From assembly GCF_014696435.1 (NCBI RefSeq), contig NZ_JACJQG010000072.1:1-52136 (forward strand): 52,136 bases of DNA. Reading direction: 5' to 3'. The notes beneath the pieces are model-generated. The model saw only the letters and a list, made by a program, of their open reading frames with translations, had not been told where the DNA came from and made no database searches. Below, one piece after another: positions 25,800 to 34,250 of this stretch; within the stretch, counting starts at the first letter, position 1; each line of letters begins with the position of its first letter. Made by a program: the position numbers and the translations under genes. The stretch comes from Calothrix anomala FACHB-343. GTDB lineage: Bacteria > Cyanobacteriota > Cyanobacteriia > Cyanobacteriales > Nostocaceae.

Positions 25800-26288
25800 T
25801 TAGCTTAAAGCGTTGATTGCATAGTCAATGTAGGAGTTAGCTTCAACAGCTGGGTCGCCGCTCAAGCCATGATTAGCTTTGATGTACTTGAGAGCTTCAA
25901 CATACCAGCTAGGAGATAGATCGAAGGTACGGTTGATTTCTGCCAAACCACCAATTAAGTAGTCGTCTAGAGGGCCTGTACCACCAGCGATTAAACAGTA
26001 GGTGATAATCCGGATGTAGTAACCGATGTCGCGGACGCACTTGTCTTTACCGCGTTGGTCAGCAGCAAAGTTCTTACCTTGCATTTGGGTGGTGTAGGGG
26101 AACTTTTGGTATACTGCATTCGCAGCACCAGAAGCTAGGCTAGAAGCTTTTCCGCTTAATGCCTTAGCTGCATCTAAGCTAGCAGATGCTTGACGGAAAC
26201 GTCCAAATGCTACTTGAATTTCTGTAGAGCTCAGAAACCGACCTTGAGAATCTGCGGTAGCGACTGCTTCGGTTAAAGGGGTTTTCAT
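25800..26288 (-). CDS. cpcA2: C-phycocyanin alpha subunit (cpc2)
   Basis: 162 residues. Chromophore Cys84 in [20 protein letters not shown]. It is close to CpcA1 with substitutions concentrated in residues 47-100 (for example [15 protein letters not shown] against [15 protein letters not shown]). In Fremyella-type chromatic acclimation the cpc2 pair is the red-light-induced phycocyanin. It follows cpcB2 by 75 nt; the lyase genes cpcEF are supplied by the cpc1 operon. Confidence 0.97.
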   Translation of the reverse strand: MKTPLTEAVATADSQGRFLSSTEIQVAFGRFRQASASLDAAKALSGKASSLASGAANAVYQKFPYTTQMQGKNFAADQRGKDKCVRDIGYYIRIITYCLIAGGTGPLDDYLIGGLAEINRTFDLSPSWYVEALKYIKANHGLSGDPAVEANSYIDYAINALS

Positions 26289-26363
26289 GCTGATTATCCT
26301 TTCAACAAATTATGTAAAGGTGTGCGTTAGAAATAAGAAAGATTGAGCTAGCCGAGGATTTTT

Positions 26364-26882
26364 CTAGCCTACAGCCGCAGCAGCGCGATCGAAGTAGCTG
26401 CTTAATTCAGACATTAAGGAGCTACAGTCACCACGGGTAACACCGTTGGGATCGTTTGCGATCGCGATCGCTGCTTCTTTCATCTTAGAAACGCCAGTCG
26501 CTACAGAAGCGCCAGGAACGCCCAGAGCCAAGTAGGTTTCGCGCAAACCGTTTAAGCAGCGATCGTCTAAAACGCTAGCATCGCCTGCAAATACAGCGTA
26601 GGTTACATAGCGCAAAATGATTTCCATGTCGCGCAAGCAAGCAGCCATACGACGGTTGGTGTAAGCATTACCACCTGGTTGAATTAACTGGGGTTGCTCT
26701 TCAAATAGTGCCCGAGCTGCATTAGCTACAATTGTGGATGCATTACCGGTGATGCGGTTTACAACATCCATCCGTTTAGCACCAGCAGATACCATATCTT
26801 TTAATGCATCGATTTCAGAATCGCTAACGTAAGCGCCTCTTGTGTCAGCTTGGGAAACTACTTTGGTAAAAGCGTCAAGCAT
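26364..26882 (-). CDS. cpcB2: C-phycocyanin beta subunit (cpc2)
   Basis: 172 residues from ATG 26882 ([20 protein letters not shown]), preceded by AGGAG 8 nt upstream. The open frame continues 34 codons further to 26984, but this extension has no counterpart in CpcB. Asn72/Cys82 lie in [20 protein letters not shown] and Cys153 in [18 protein letters not shown]. First gene of cpcB2A2H2I2D2. The RcaC-type L box is about 380 nt upstream. Confidence 0.97.
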   Translation of the reverse strand: MLDAFTKVVSQADTRGAYVSDSEIDALKDMVSAGAKRMDVVNRITGNASTIVANAARALFEEQPQLIQPGGNAYTNRRMAACLRDMEIILRYVTYAVFAGDASVLDDRCLNGLRETYLALGVPGASVATGVSKMKEAAIAIANDPNGVTRGDCSSLMSELSSYFDRAAAAVG

Positions 26883-27261
26883 TCCAGCATCTCCTAAATA
26901 ATTACTATGCTGTGGATTCAAATTAGGTTCAAAATTCTGAATCTTGATGTGAACGAGCAGCATAATTTGTTGAAAGATAACCACGCTATCATCAGTAAAT
27001 CAGCAAACAGTAACTAGCAAGTTTTAATCCCTTGCAAATCCGGGCAAATTCCACCCGAAACTGTTAGCTATTTAAAGTTAACTAACGGTACAGTTATCCA
27101 TCAATTCAATACTGCGAATATCCATTACAACTACTTCTCTAAGACTCACAAGCTCAGATCGTGAAATAGTTGAGCCTCAATTTTTCAGAAACTGAACTCT
27201 TCCATCCAGGTTAAAGAGTTCAGCGGTTTTTTGAACCTGCAATTGATTAAAGCAATCCAAT
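26883..27261 (-). promoter_or_regulatory. Leader and core promoter region of cpc2
   Basis: About 380 nt between the L box and cpcB2 with no gene. A hairpin-capable CTGAACTCTTccatccaggttAAAGAGTTCAG lies near 27191-27222 (GAACTCTT/AAGAGTTC), possibly a leader structure. -10 and transcription start were not fixed. Confidence 0.6.
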
Positions 27262-27279
27262 TGTGCAAATTTTGTGCAA
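27262..27279 (-). promoter_or_regulatory. L box (RcaC binding site) of the cpc2 operon
   Basis: On the minus strand, 27279 to 27262 reads TTGCACA-AAAT-TTGCACA, a perfect direct repeat with the 4-nt spacer that defines the L box bound by the response regulator RcaC in Fremyella diplosiphon. It faces cpcB2. In that system phosphorylated RcaC activates cpc2 in red light. This identification rests on an exact match plus the gene context. Confidence 0.9.
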
Positions 27280-27609
27280 TTTTTTATTTGGGTTCAAAGA
27301 TTTAGTTACGAAATATTAAGAAAACCCGCAAACCTTGTACAGTCAAGGATTTATTTTATTTTAATCTTGTCTTTAGATTTAAATTATCGTTACATTCAGC
27401 AATATTTGTCAACAATTGGGTTAAGCAAAATTTTTTTGCTCCAAATTTTTAGCAAAAATGTGGTTTTTGTCTGTACTATTTTCTTTAATATTTCTTTAAA
27501 TAAGTTTATAAATATCTTGTTTAATTTCACTTGCATAGCAAAAGACGTTGCTTAAGCACTATTAAGCAAGATTAAGTTTTTACGCGCCCAGATCAAATAT
27601 CTTCGTGTT

Positions 27610-27676
27610 AGGGCTGTCCAGGGTCAAGAGTCAAAAGTCCAAGCTGACTTTTGACCCTGGACTCTGGACTTTTGAC
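27610..27676. repeat. Inverted repeat of GTCAAAAGTCC/GGACTTTTGAC type
   Basis: Copies of GTCAAAAGTC and GACTTTTGAC flanked by CCAGGGTCAAGAG and CTGGACTC can fold back. It is a dispersed intergenic repeat between the cpc2 promoter and Yfr1, not coding. Confidence 0.6.
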
Positions 27677-27856
27677 AACCTTAGTGGGAAATATAAAGTT
27701 TAAATGCGTCACAGCTTAGTATAAGTAGGGGTAGGGTGTGTTTGCAAACGCCACTCGCCTCAAGCAGGGAAAACCTTCCGTCGCCAGCAGGGTAATTTTG
27801 TATTGGGTTTAGCAAATTTTTGGTTACCAAAAGTGTAACCGGATTATTTTCACAAT

Positions 27857-27940
27857 TGAGCTACTTTATGATGATTTGTAGTTAAGCTCCTCACACCACA
27901 CGAAAAGCCGTGAAGCATTATGTTTCACGGTCTTTTTCTT
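27857..27940 (+). ncRNA. yfr1: Yfr1 small RNA
   Basis: The invariant single-stranded core CTCCTCACACC is at 27887-27897. It is preceded by a small 5' hairpin (CTAC 27861-27864 / GTAG 27878-27881) and followed by CACACGAAAAG and a terminator stem CCGTGAA (27908-27914) / TTCACGG (27924-27930) with a TCTTTTTCTTTTTTT tail. This hairpin-core-terminator order is that of Yfr1, an abundant trans-acting cyanobacterial RNA whose core pairs with target mRNAs. A possible -10 is TATTTT at 27845-27850, giving a start near 27857. The exact 5' end is inferred. Confidence 0.87.
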
Positions 27941-28364
27941 TTTTTGTACAGTGACTAATTATCTGTCGTCGGTCACACATTCGTGTCGTTATGACAAATT
28001 GTTATCGTCTAAGGTGAAATTTGCATTTTGAGAGTAGCAATGACAAATTCGTGTCATCCACTAAAACCAATTTTACTTATCTTTATATGGTTTGGTTTTT
28101 TCCTGCCTACTTACTTAGAGCAAATAGAAAAATCGGTGATTTGGGATAAAGGCGATCGCCTGTGCTATTTTTCATTAAATGCGATCGCCTGACTTTAGAG
28201 AAATGATGTAGCCTGGGGGATGTCGCCGGGTGGGGGCAAAGCGGTGCTTATGCCCCTACGATGATTTATACTTGAGGAACTGGTAATCTGCTGTATTTCC
28301 CGTGAGTGCGATCGCCTTTACCATATGTCGGTTTAAGCTGAAAAAGCCGATTATTACAGTTCTT

Positions 28365-28595
28365 CAACACAATATTGACGACAATCAACACAGCATTGAC
28401 GACAATCAACACAACGTTGACGACAATCAACACAGCATTGACGACAATCAACACAGCATTGACGACAATCAACACAGCATTGACGACAATCAACACAACG
28501 TTGACGACAATCAACGCAACGTTGACGACAATCAACACAACATTGACGACAATCAACACAACATTGACGACAATCAACGCAACGTTGACGACAAT
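28365..28595. repeat. 21-bp tandem array, 11 exact-length units
   Basis: Eleven units of 21 bp with core TTGACGACAATCAACRCA. Length 231 bp is exactly 11 x 21. Two plus frames (repeating SIDDNQH and TTINTAL) and one minus frame (VNVVLIV) stay open through it, so three overlapping ORFs appear; none has a convincing start or non-repeat domain and I do not annotate them. Compare the 21-bp array at 12698-12937. Confidence 0.93.
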
Positions 28596-28745
28596 CAAAA
28601 CGATATCAATTTGACTAATGAGAATCTGGAATTGAGTGTTGGGGGTTTGTAGTAGCTAAGAGCAAGAAGTCAAAACTTGTTCATTTAACACTCCTAACTT
28701 AGTAACCAGGCGCGAGCGATCGCGTCTGTTTATTTTTTGGCTATT

Positions 28746-29303
28746 TTATTTTGGTAAACCGATAAGACGCTGAACTTGTACGGATACATCAGGAAAAGCC
28801 AAGGGGGAAATAGTACCTGTAGTGAATGTTAGTTCAGTTTTGTATTCTCCATTATTGAGGTCGCGAAATACCTGTAATTGCGGAGTCTTGAGGTTAACAA
28901 CCCAGTATTCAATAATTCCTGCTTCCCCATAAATTTCTTTTTTCTCGTTTAAATCTTTACTGAGGGTAGCTTGGGAAAATTCAATTACCCAGAAAATATC
29001 TTCCGGGTAAGGGTGATGTTGCAAGTAAATTTCGCCTAAAGGTTTAACAACTGCGATATCAGGGGCGGGTTCGGAATCATTGGGTAAAGTGATAGGTTTT
29101 GCATCGCGAATTTTTACCCGTTCACCCAGTAGTGCGCGGAGATAATCGGCAGTTTCTGTGTTGTAATAGGCGTGAGGTTCGCGTTCTGGGGGCATAACAA
29201 TAAGATCGCCACGCAATAGTTCAATCGGCTGTCCGTCAAAAATGCCTGCTTCTATTGCTCGGTGATAGCGTTCAAGTGACCATTTATAAGTAGTTACGGT
29301 CAT
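28746..29303 (-). CDS. Uma2-family (DUF820) PD-(D/E)XK endonuclease-like protein
   Basis: 185 residues, ATG 29303. Uma2 marks: WSLERYHRAIEAGIFDGQPIELLRGDLIVMPPE, the active-site type EPAPDIAVVKP, FWVIEFSQATLSKDLNEKKEIYGEAGIIEYWVVNL (E...K motif) and LAFPDVSVQV at the end. It belongs to a different Uma2 subgroup from the gene at 22993. It lies beyond the cpc2 control region and has no obvious operon partner. Confidence 0.9.
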   Translation of the reverse strand: MTVTTYKWSLERYHRAIEAGIFDGQPIELLRGDLIVMPPEREPHAYYNTETADYLRALLGERVKIRDAKPITLPNDSEPAPDIAVVKPLGEIYLQHHPYPEDIFWVIEFSQATLSKDLNEKKEIYGEAGIIEYWVVNLKTPQLQVFRDLNNGEYKTELTFTTGTISPLAFPDVSVQVQRLIGLPK

Positions 29304-29317
29304 CAGAAAAATGGGTA

Positions 29318-29612
29318 GAAACCCCGTCCTTTAGTACCGGTTTACAAGCCCCTTACGGGGACTGGTTTTTAAATGGCGATAAGCCCAAGAACCAGCAAAC
29401 TTGTTTAAGTCCCTTCCCGCAACACAGATAAGATGTCCTGTCTAACAGCACCTAACCAATTAGGCTTGTAGATAGTCCAGACTAGGGAAGTATCTGGAAG
29501 TGCGTGCCAACCTGTGTCTCAATGCGGTATTCACCTCTTGCGTTGCCTAAATTGGTTTAGACAATCCTCACCCTTCAAGAGTGAGGTTGGTGAAGGCATT
29601 TGATTTAGCCTT
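29318..29612 (-). mobile_element. Possible remnant of an IS200/IS605-type (tnpB) element end
   Basis: No open frame is kept. On the minus strand it ends in ACCGGTACTAAAGGACGGGG next to a CCCCGTAAGGGG hairpin, and contains further hairpins (CCTAACCAATTAGG; CTCACTCTTGAAGGGTGAG). Such CGGTAC...GGACGGGG ends resemble the right ends of cyanobacterial tnpB elements. This is based on memory of the pattern only. Confidence 0.35.
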
Positions 29613-29628
29613 TTTTCTCCTGTTTTTA

Positions 29629-29752
29629 GGGACTTACAAAAAATAAATTACCCATATTTCGTAGTGCGAGCATCTTGCTCGCTGGTGTTCAAAAGCGAGC
29701 GAGACGCTCGCACTACAAATTTATTAGGTATTTAAAAAATTGGATGTCCCTT
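29629..29752. mobile_element. MITE-like palindrome with GTAGTGCGAGC core
   Basis: Outer imperfect inverted repeats begin AGGGACTTAC and end GATGTCCCTT. Inside, GTAGTGCGAGC (29661-29671) and GCTCGCACTAC (29706-29716) are perfect inverted repeats with nested GAGC-rich dyads. An outer-end-like AAGGGACTTCCAAGT also occurs at 32469-32483. The rest of the gap up to leuB (29753-29892) shows no gene. Confidence 0.6.
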
Positions 29753-29892
29753 ACCAGAGATTTAGTTTAATTGTAGTCTTGTAGGTCAATTTGCCGATAA
29801 AAAGAATTTTTACCGCATATCTACTAACTCATGAGTACACGTTGCTAGGTATGATATTTAATCTGCAAGCATTTACTCAGTAAAAACTAGCT

Positions 29893-30975
29893 ATGACTCA
29901 AAACTACCGCATTACTTTACTCCCCGGCGATGGCATTGGCCCCGAAATTATGGCCGTAGCGGTAGATGTGCTGAAAGTCGTGGGGAACAAATTTGATCTA
30001 AGTTTTGATTTTCAAGAAGCTTTAATTGGTGGTGCAGCTATTGACGCTACTGGCGAACCCCTACCGGCTGCAACCTTAGATACTTGTCGCAACAGCGATG
30101 CAGTATTACTCGCTGCTATCGGTGGTTACAAGTGGGATACTTTACCATCTCATCTCCGCCCAGAAGCAGGGTTATTAGGATTACGTGCGGGGTTGGGATT
30201 ATTTGCCAATTTGCGCCCAGCGAAAATTTTACCCCAGTTAATTGATGCCTCAACTTTAAAGCGGGAAGTTGTCGAAGGCGTAGATATTATGGTGGTGCGC
30301 GAACTCACTGGAGGAATTTACTTCGGTAAACCCAAGGGGATTTTTGAAACGGAGACAGGAGAGAAGCGGGGTGTAAATACAATGGTTTACACCGAATCAG
30401 AAATCGATCGCATTGGCAGAGTCGCCTTTGAAACCGCCAGAAAACGCGGTAAGAAACTTTGTTCAGTCGATAAAGCCAATGTTTTAGAAGTATCTCAACT
30501 GTGGCGCGATCGCATCACCAAACTTTCTCAAGAATATCCTGATGTGGAACTCTCGCACCTCTATGTCGATAATGCGGCAATGCAATTAGTCCGCGCCCCC
30601 AAACAATTTGATACCATCGTCACAGGTAATTTATTTGGCGATATTCTCTCCGATGCTGCTGCCATGCTCACAGGTAGTATTGGAATGCTCCCTTCAGCTA
30701 GTTTAGGTGCTTCCGCCCCCGGCGTCTTTGAACCGGTTCACGGTTCCGCCCCAGATATCGCAGGACAAGATAAAGCCAACCCCCTAGCACAAGTATTAAG
30801 TGCAGCCATGATGCTACGGTACGCCCTAGATCAACCAGCCGCCGCCGACGCCATCGAAAACGCCGTATTCCAAGTTCTCGAACAAGGCGATCGCACTGGC
30901 GATATTCTCTCCCCCGGTACCAATCTTTTAGGCTGTCGCGCTATGGGTGAAGCTTTAATTAAAGCGATTAGTTAG
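29893..30975 (+). CDS. leuB: 3-isopropylmalate dehydrogenase
   Basis: 360 residues, usual LeuB length (EC 1.1.1.85). It oxidises and decarboxylates 3-isopropylmalate to 2-oxoisocaproate with NAD+ in leucine synthesis. Seen: [20 protein letters not shown] at residues 7-26, the substrate loop [32 protein letters not shown], the catalytic Lys/Asp regions [11 protein letters not shown] and VDNAAMQLV, and [20 protein letters not shown] with metal-binding aspartates. Cytosolic homodimer in the family. Followed by GTTGTCA heptamers. Confidence 0.97.
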   Translation: MTQNYRITLLPGDGIGPEIMAVAVDVLKVVGNKFDLSFDFQEALIGGAAIDATGEPLPAATLDTCRNSDAVLLAAIGGYKWDTLPSHLRPEAGLLGLRAGLGLFANLRPAKILPQLIDASTLKREVVEGVDIMVVRELTGGIYFGKPKGIFETETGEKRGVNTMVYTESEIDRIGRVAFETARKRGKKLCSVDKANVLEVSQLWRDRITKLSQEYPDVELSHLYVDNAAMQLVRAPKQFDTIVTGNLFGDILSDAAAMLTGSIGMLPSASLGASAPGVFEPVHGSAPDIAGQDKANPLAQVLSAAMMLRYALDQPAAADAIENAVFQVLEQGDRTGDILSPGTNLLGCRAMGEALIKAIS

Positions 30976-31083
30976 TTGTCAGTTGTCAGTTGTCAGTTGT
31001 CAGTTGTCATTATTCTTCCTTTTCCCCCTGCTCCCTGCTCCCTGCTCCCTGCCCAATGCCCCATGCCCAATGCCCCATGCCCA
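30973..31083. repeat. GTTGTCA heptamers followed by GGGCAT-type heptamers
   Basis: Five tandem AGTTGTC 7-mers directly after the leuB stop, then CCCTGCTCCCTGCTCCC and GGGCATT-family heptamers on the other strand. ORFs crossing it on both strands are repeat artefacts. Confidence 0.85.
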
Positions 31084-31162
31084 ACATCTAGATCATTTTG
31101 GCAACCGTTACGGAAAGTTTCATATAAACTAGAGACAAATCTAGAAAGCAATAACATCCATA

Positions 31163-31432
31163 GTGTACGCTTTACGACAAGGAAACGAAAATTATACTGC
31201 TCCCCGCAGTCAGCATTCTCAGCCACCTTTGGCTGATCCTGCTGTTATCCGGGCTGCTGGTCAGATTTACTACACTCTCTGCGAAGCACATCCAGAAGTT
31301 ACTGGACAGCCTACAGGTGTAGCTATTAATCGCGTTACTCATCGCGGTAAGGTAATTTTTACTAATCAGCCAGTTCTGTTACCGCAAGAATGTTTTGTGC
31401 CGTTAAGTCAAATTGAATCCCAAATGTATTAG
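31163..31432 (+). CDS. Small conserved-type hypothetical protein
   Basis: 89 residues with a GTG start at 31163. No recognised motif. The composition is that of a compact soluble protein (ADPAVIRAAGQIYYTLCEAH, GVAINRVTHRGKVIFTNQPV, PQECFVPLSQIES). I cannot name a function. It stands alone between leuB and pilD. Confidence 0.7.
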   Translation: MYALRQGNENYTAPRSQHSQPPLADPAVIRAAGQIYYTLCEAHPEVTGQPTGVAINRVTHRGKVIFTNQPVLLPQECFVPLSQIESQMY

Positions 31433-31440
31433 TCAAAAGT

Positions 31441-31483
31441 CATTAGTCAACAGTCAACCGTCAACAGTCAACCGTCAACAGTC
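31441..31483. repeat. GTCAACA-family heptamers
   Basis: Tandem and near-tandem AGTCAAC/CGTCAAC units; further AATGACTAATGACTA-like and CAACTGAC-like near-repeats run up to the pilD start at 31608. Confidence 0.75.
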
Positions 31484-31607
31484 ACTAGTCATTAATCATT
31501 GGTTGCTAGACAAATGAGGAATGACAAGGGACAGATGATACTTAAAAACTGACAACTGACGACTGACAAAGTACAAATAACAAAGGACTAATGACTAATG
31601 ACTAATT

Positions 31608-32429
31608 ATGGATATTCTCATAATCCTACCGGCGAGTGCTGTTGTCTTCGCCTTAGGTGCATCTATCGGTAGTTTTATCAATGTTGTGGTGTATCGGTTA
31701 CCAGCCGGATTATCGGTACTTTGGCCGCCTTCTCGCTGTCCCCATTGCCTCAACCAACTAAAAGCTTATGATAATGTGCCTGTTTTTGGCTGGCTATGGT
31801 TAAAAGGTCGGTGTCGTTATTGTAAAAGCAAGATTTCTGCCCGCTATCCTGTAGTGGAAGCGTTAACGGGCGTAATATTTTTACTAGTTTTTCTCTTATT
31901 TAAAGTTTCTATTTTAACAATTGGTTATTGGGCGTTTTGTAGCTGGTTATTGGCCTTATCCCTCATTGATTTAGATACTATGACATTACCAAACCAACTG
32001 ACGCAGTCGGGTTTGGTATTGGGAATAATATTTCAAATAGTTATTGGATTGTTTCCTGAAGGTAGTTCTGTGGGAGCTATTAGACATTTAATGATGGGAA
32101 TAGTTGGCGCAGTGGTGGGATTGTGGTTATTTGATGCGATCGCGCTTTTTGGCTCCATTGCTCTGGGTAAAACCGCAATGGGCGCAGGCGATGCTAAATT
32201 AGCCGCCATGATGGGGGCTTGGCTGGGGTGGAAATATTTGCTGCTAGCGGCTTTTATCGCTTGTGGAGTGGGAACCTTAGTGGGGATTGCCTCAATTACA
32301 CTCTCAAAGCGCAGATTTGGTCAAAAAATACCCTTTGGCCCGTTTCTGGCGATTGGGGCAGCGATCGCCTTATTTGGCGGTGAAGCGATTTTATCGGCGT
32401 ACTTGCGGCTATTTTTTCCAGTAATTTAA
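31608..32429 (+). CDS. pilD: Prepilin peptidase / N-methyltransferase
   Basis: 273 residues, an integral membrane aspartic protease of the PilD/GspO type that cleaves the leader of type IV prepilins and methylates the new N-terminus. Seen: the first membrane segment with GASIGSFINVVVYRLP, the methylase-domain double CxxC (CPHC near 44-47 and CRYC near 69-72), ARYPVVEALTG, and the catalytic aspartates in SLIDLDTMTLPN and MGAGDAKLAAMMG (GxGDxK). About seven further hydrophobic segments. Needed for pili, motility and transformation. Single gene. Confidence 0.95.
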   Translation: MDILIILPASAVVFALGASIGSFINVVVYRLPAGLSVLWPPSRCPHCLNQLKAYDNVPVFGWLWLKGRCRYCKSKISARYPVVEALTGVIFLLVFLLFKVSILTIGYWAFCSWLLALSLIDLDTMTLPNQLTQSGLVLGIIFQIVIGLFPEGSSVGAIRHLMMGIVGAVVGLWLFDAIALFGSIALGKTAMGAGDAKLAAMMGAWLGWKYLLLAAFIACGVGTLVGIASITLSKRRFGQKIPFGPFLAIGAAIALFGGEAILSAYLRLFFPVI

Positions 32430-32539
32430 ATAAAGGAGGCAAAAACAAAGTCGCACATGGACAACTTAAGGGACTTCCAAGTAAAAAAATATTCCATTGC
32501 TATTGTTCAGTGTTGACGGTTCACAGTTCACGGTTAACG

Positions 32540-32576
32540 GTTAACAGTCAACAGTCAACAGTCAACAGTCAACAAC
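32540..32576. repeat. GTTAACG/GTCAACA heptamers
   Basis: Tandem heptamers after pilD, part of the window-wide GTCAACA family. Confidence 0.75.
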
Positions 32577-32659
32577 TTGAACGGAGTAATTTATTTTTTG
32601 GAGTTTTTTAAAATCCCATTTTAAACCCCATTAATCAATCATAAGAAATTTCTACCCCC

Positions 32660-32833
32660 ATGACTGTAACTGTCATTACGCCATTAATTCTTCAGATTTT
32701 GGTAATATCATCCTGTGACCAGTATTACCCTCTTAACGAGCTAACTGCTCATAACCTAGCAATACGAAGTCTTGATGTGGGAGCAAGTGTCCCCTTGAGG
32801 GGTTGGGGAAGAGCGTCCTGTTGGGGGGATTAA
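32660..32833 (+). CDS. Possible 57-residue small ORF upstream of accD
   Basis: An ATG at 32660 opens a 57-codon frame: a hydrophobic start (MTVTVITPLILQILVISSC) and a C-terminus rich in Gly and Trp (VPLRGWGRASCWGD). The start looks signal-peptide-like with a lipobox-like ISSC, but there is no ribosome-binding site and no basic N-terminus. It could be chance in a structured leader. Listed so that the region is recorded. Confidence 0.25.
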   Translation: MTVTVITPLILQILVISSCDQYYPLNELTAHNLAIRSLDVGASVPLRGWGRASCWGD

Positions 32834-32839
32834 TATGTA

Positions 32840-32940
32840 AGACCTTTGCCAATACTTTCACAAAGATAAAACTGATAACACAGTTGTGTTGGCATCAGCA
32901 TTTTCGTTAAGCTGGCAACCAAAGATGCAAAATAAGGTCT
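32840..32940 (+). ncRNA. Candidate structured RNA in the region upstream of accD
   Basis: AGACCTT (32840-32846) pairs with AAGGTCT (32934-32940). Nested inside are TTGCC (32846-32850) with GGCAA (32914-32918), CAGC (32896-32899) with GCTG (32911-32914), and AACAC/GTGTT (32877-32890). This nested pattern suggests a folded leader or small RNA about 100 nt long. Known families were not matched by eye. The remaining bases to 33152 hold only GACTGGGG-type short dyads. Confidence 0.35.
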
Positions 32941-33152
32941 GAATAGCTAAGAAGCGTAATTTGACGATTAGTCATATAGTCAAGAGCCAAACGGGATGAA
33001 CAAACGTGTCTTTCCCCTAGCGGAGCCACCACACAAACCATATCCAGTCCACAGTCCCAAATCACGACTGGGGAATGAGGACTTTTTACCCTGTAATCCC
33101 TCTAGCTTCTTGACTCAGTTTTCGACCTCATTACCCAATTAATAAGATAAAA

Positions 33153-34103
33153 ATGGCAAACAACGAAGAATCACGCGGTTTAAAGTCACTATTGGATTGG
33201 TTTGCAAATCGCCGAAAACCAGGCACTATTAATCAAGAACGTCAAGAAAGAGAAATTGCTGATGGGTTATGGCACAAGTGTGCTAAGTGTGGTGTACTCA
33301 CCTATACAAAAGACCTAAAAGCAAATCAGATGGTTTGTGTGGAATGCGGTCATCATAATCGGGTAGATAGCGACGAACGCATTCGCCAATTAATTGATGC
33401 TAACACTTGGCGACCAATGGACGAGAATTTGCGTCCTACCGATCCCCTGCAATTTCGCGATCGCAAACCTTACAGCGATCGCTTGCGGGAAATGCAAGAA
33501 AAAATTGGTTTAATTGATGCAGTAAAAACTGGTTTTGGTCAAATTAATGGTTTACCCGTAGCTTTAGGAGTAATGGATTTCCGCTTCATGGGTGGAAGCA
33601 TGGGTTCCGTCGTCGGGGAAAAACTCACCCGGATGATTGAGCAAGCCACCCAACGCCGTTACCCGGTAATCATCGTCTGCACTTCGGGGGGGGCGAGAAT
33701 GCAAGAAGGTATGCTTTCCCTGATGCAAATGGCGAAAATTTCCGCCGCCTTACAACGCCATCGCGACGCCAAACTTTTATATATTCCTGTTTTGACTCAT
33801 CCTACCACCGGGGGTGTAACAGCCAGTTTTGCCATGTTAGGCGACATCATCCTCGCAGAACCCAAAGCTACCATTGGCTTTGCCGGTAGACGAGTCATTG
33901 AGCAAACCATCCGCGAAAAACTACCCGAAGATTTCCAAACTGCTGAAGATTTACTCAAGCATGGTTTTGTTGACGAAATCGTTTCCCGTACCCAGTTAAA
34001 GAACACTCTCGCCCAGCTGATTGGTTTACACCAACCCATACCCACCGCCCCACACGTGGTGTTATGGGAAAGCATGAGCTTGAGTTCTAGCGCTGCTGAG
34101 TAA
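33153..34103 (+). CDS. accD: Acetyl-CoA carboxylase carboxyltransferase subunit beta
   Basis: 316 residues (EC 2.1.3.15 as the AccAD complex), transferring the carboxyl group from carboxybiotin to acetyl-CoA to make malonyl-CoA for fatty-acid synthesis. The N-terminal four-cysteine zinc ribbon is complete (CAKC near 43-46 and CVEC near 62-65). The crotonase-like core shows [59 protein letters not shown] and [13 protein letters not shown]. AccA is encoded elsewhere. A long region of about 720 nt precedes it and may contain a leader. Confidence 0.97.
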   Translation: MANNEESRGLKSLLDWFANRRKPGTINQERQEREIADGLWHKCAKCGVLTYTKDLKANQMVCVECGHHNRVDSDERIRQLIDANTWRPMDENLRPTDPLQFRDRKPYSDRLREMQEKIGLIDAVKTGFGQINGLPVALGVMDFRFMGGSMGSVVGEKLTRMIEQATQRRYPVIIVCTSGGARMQEGMLSLMQMAKISAALQRHRDAKLLYIPVLTHPTTGGVTASFAMLGDIILAEPKATIGFAGRRVIEQTIREKLPEDFQTAEDLLKHGFVDEIVSRTQLKNTLAQLIGLHQPIPTAPHVVLWESMSLSSSAAE

Positions 34104-34117
34104 GTGAGGGGCTAGGG

Positions 34118-34250
34118 GGGGCAGGGAGCAGGGGGCAGGGGGATAAGGAGGACAAGGGGGACAAGGGGGACAAGGAAGACATTGTAGAGACGCGATTCAT
34201 CGCGTCTATGAAAAATGCCCAATGCCCAATGCCCAATGCCCAATGCCCTA
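34118..34250. repeat. Intergenic repeats after accD
   Basis: GCAGGGAGCAGGGGGCAGGGG and GGGGGACAA units, then the 20-bp palindrome copy at 34188-34207, then CCCAATG heptamers to 34250. They separate the convergent accD and MFS genes. Confidence 0.85.

Noticed and set aside
26883-26984. N-terminal extension of CpcB2
   Set aside because: CpcB has a fixed N-terminus (M-DAF-KVVSQAD) at 26882 with AGGAG before it.
27274-27555. 93-residue plus-strand ORF beside the L box
   Set aside because: Very AT-rich, low-complexity Phe/Ile/Leu composition, starts inside the L box and has no ribosome-binding site.
28266-28652. Three overlapping ORFs (two plus, one minus) in the second 21-bp array
   Set aside because: Same reason; no start signal, no domain and all frames compete for the same DNA.
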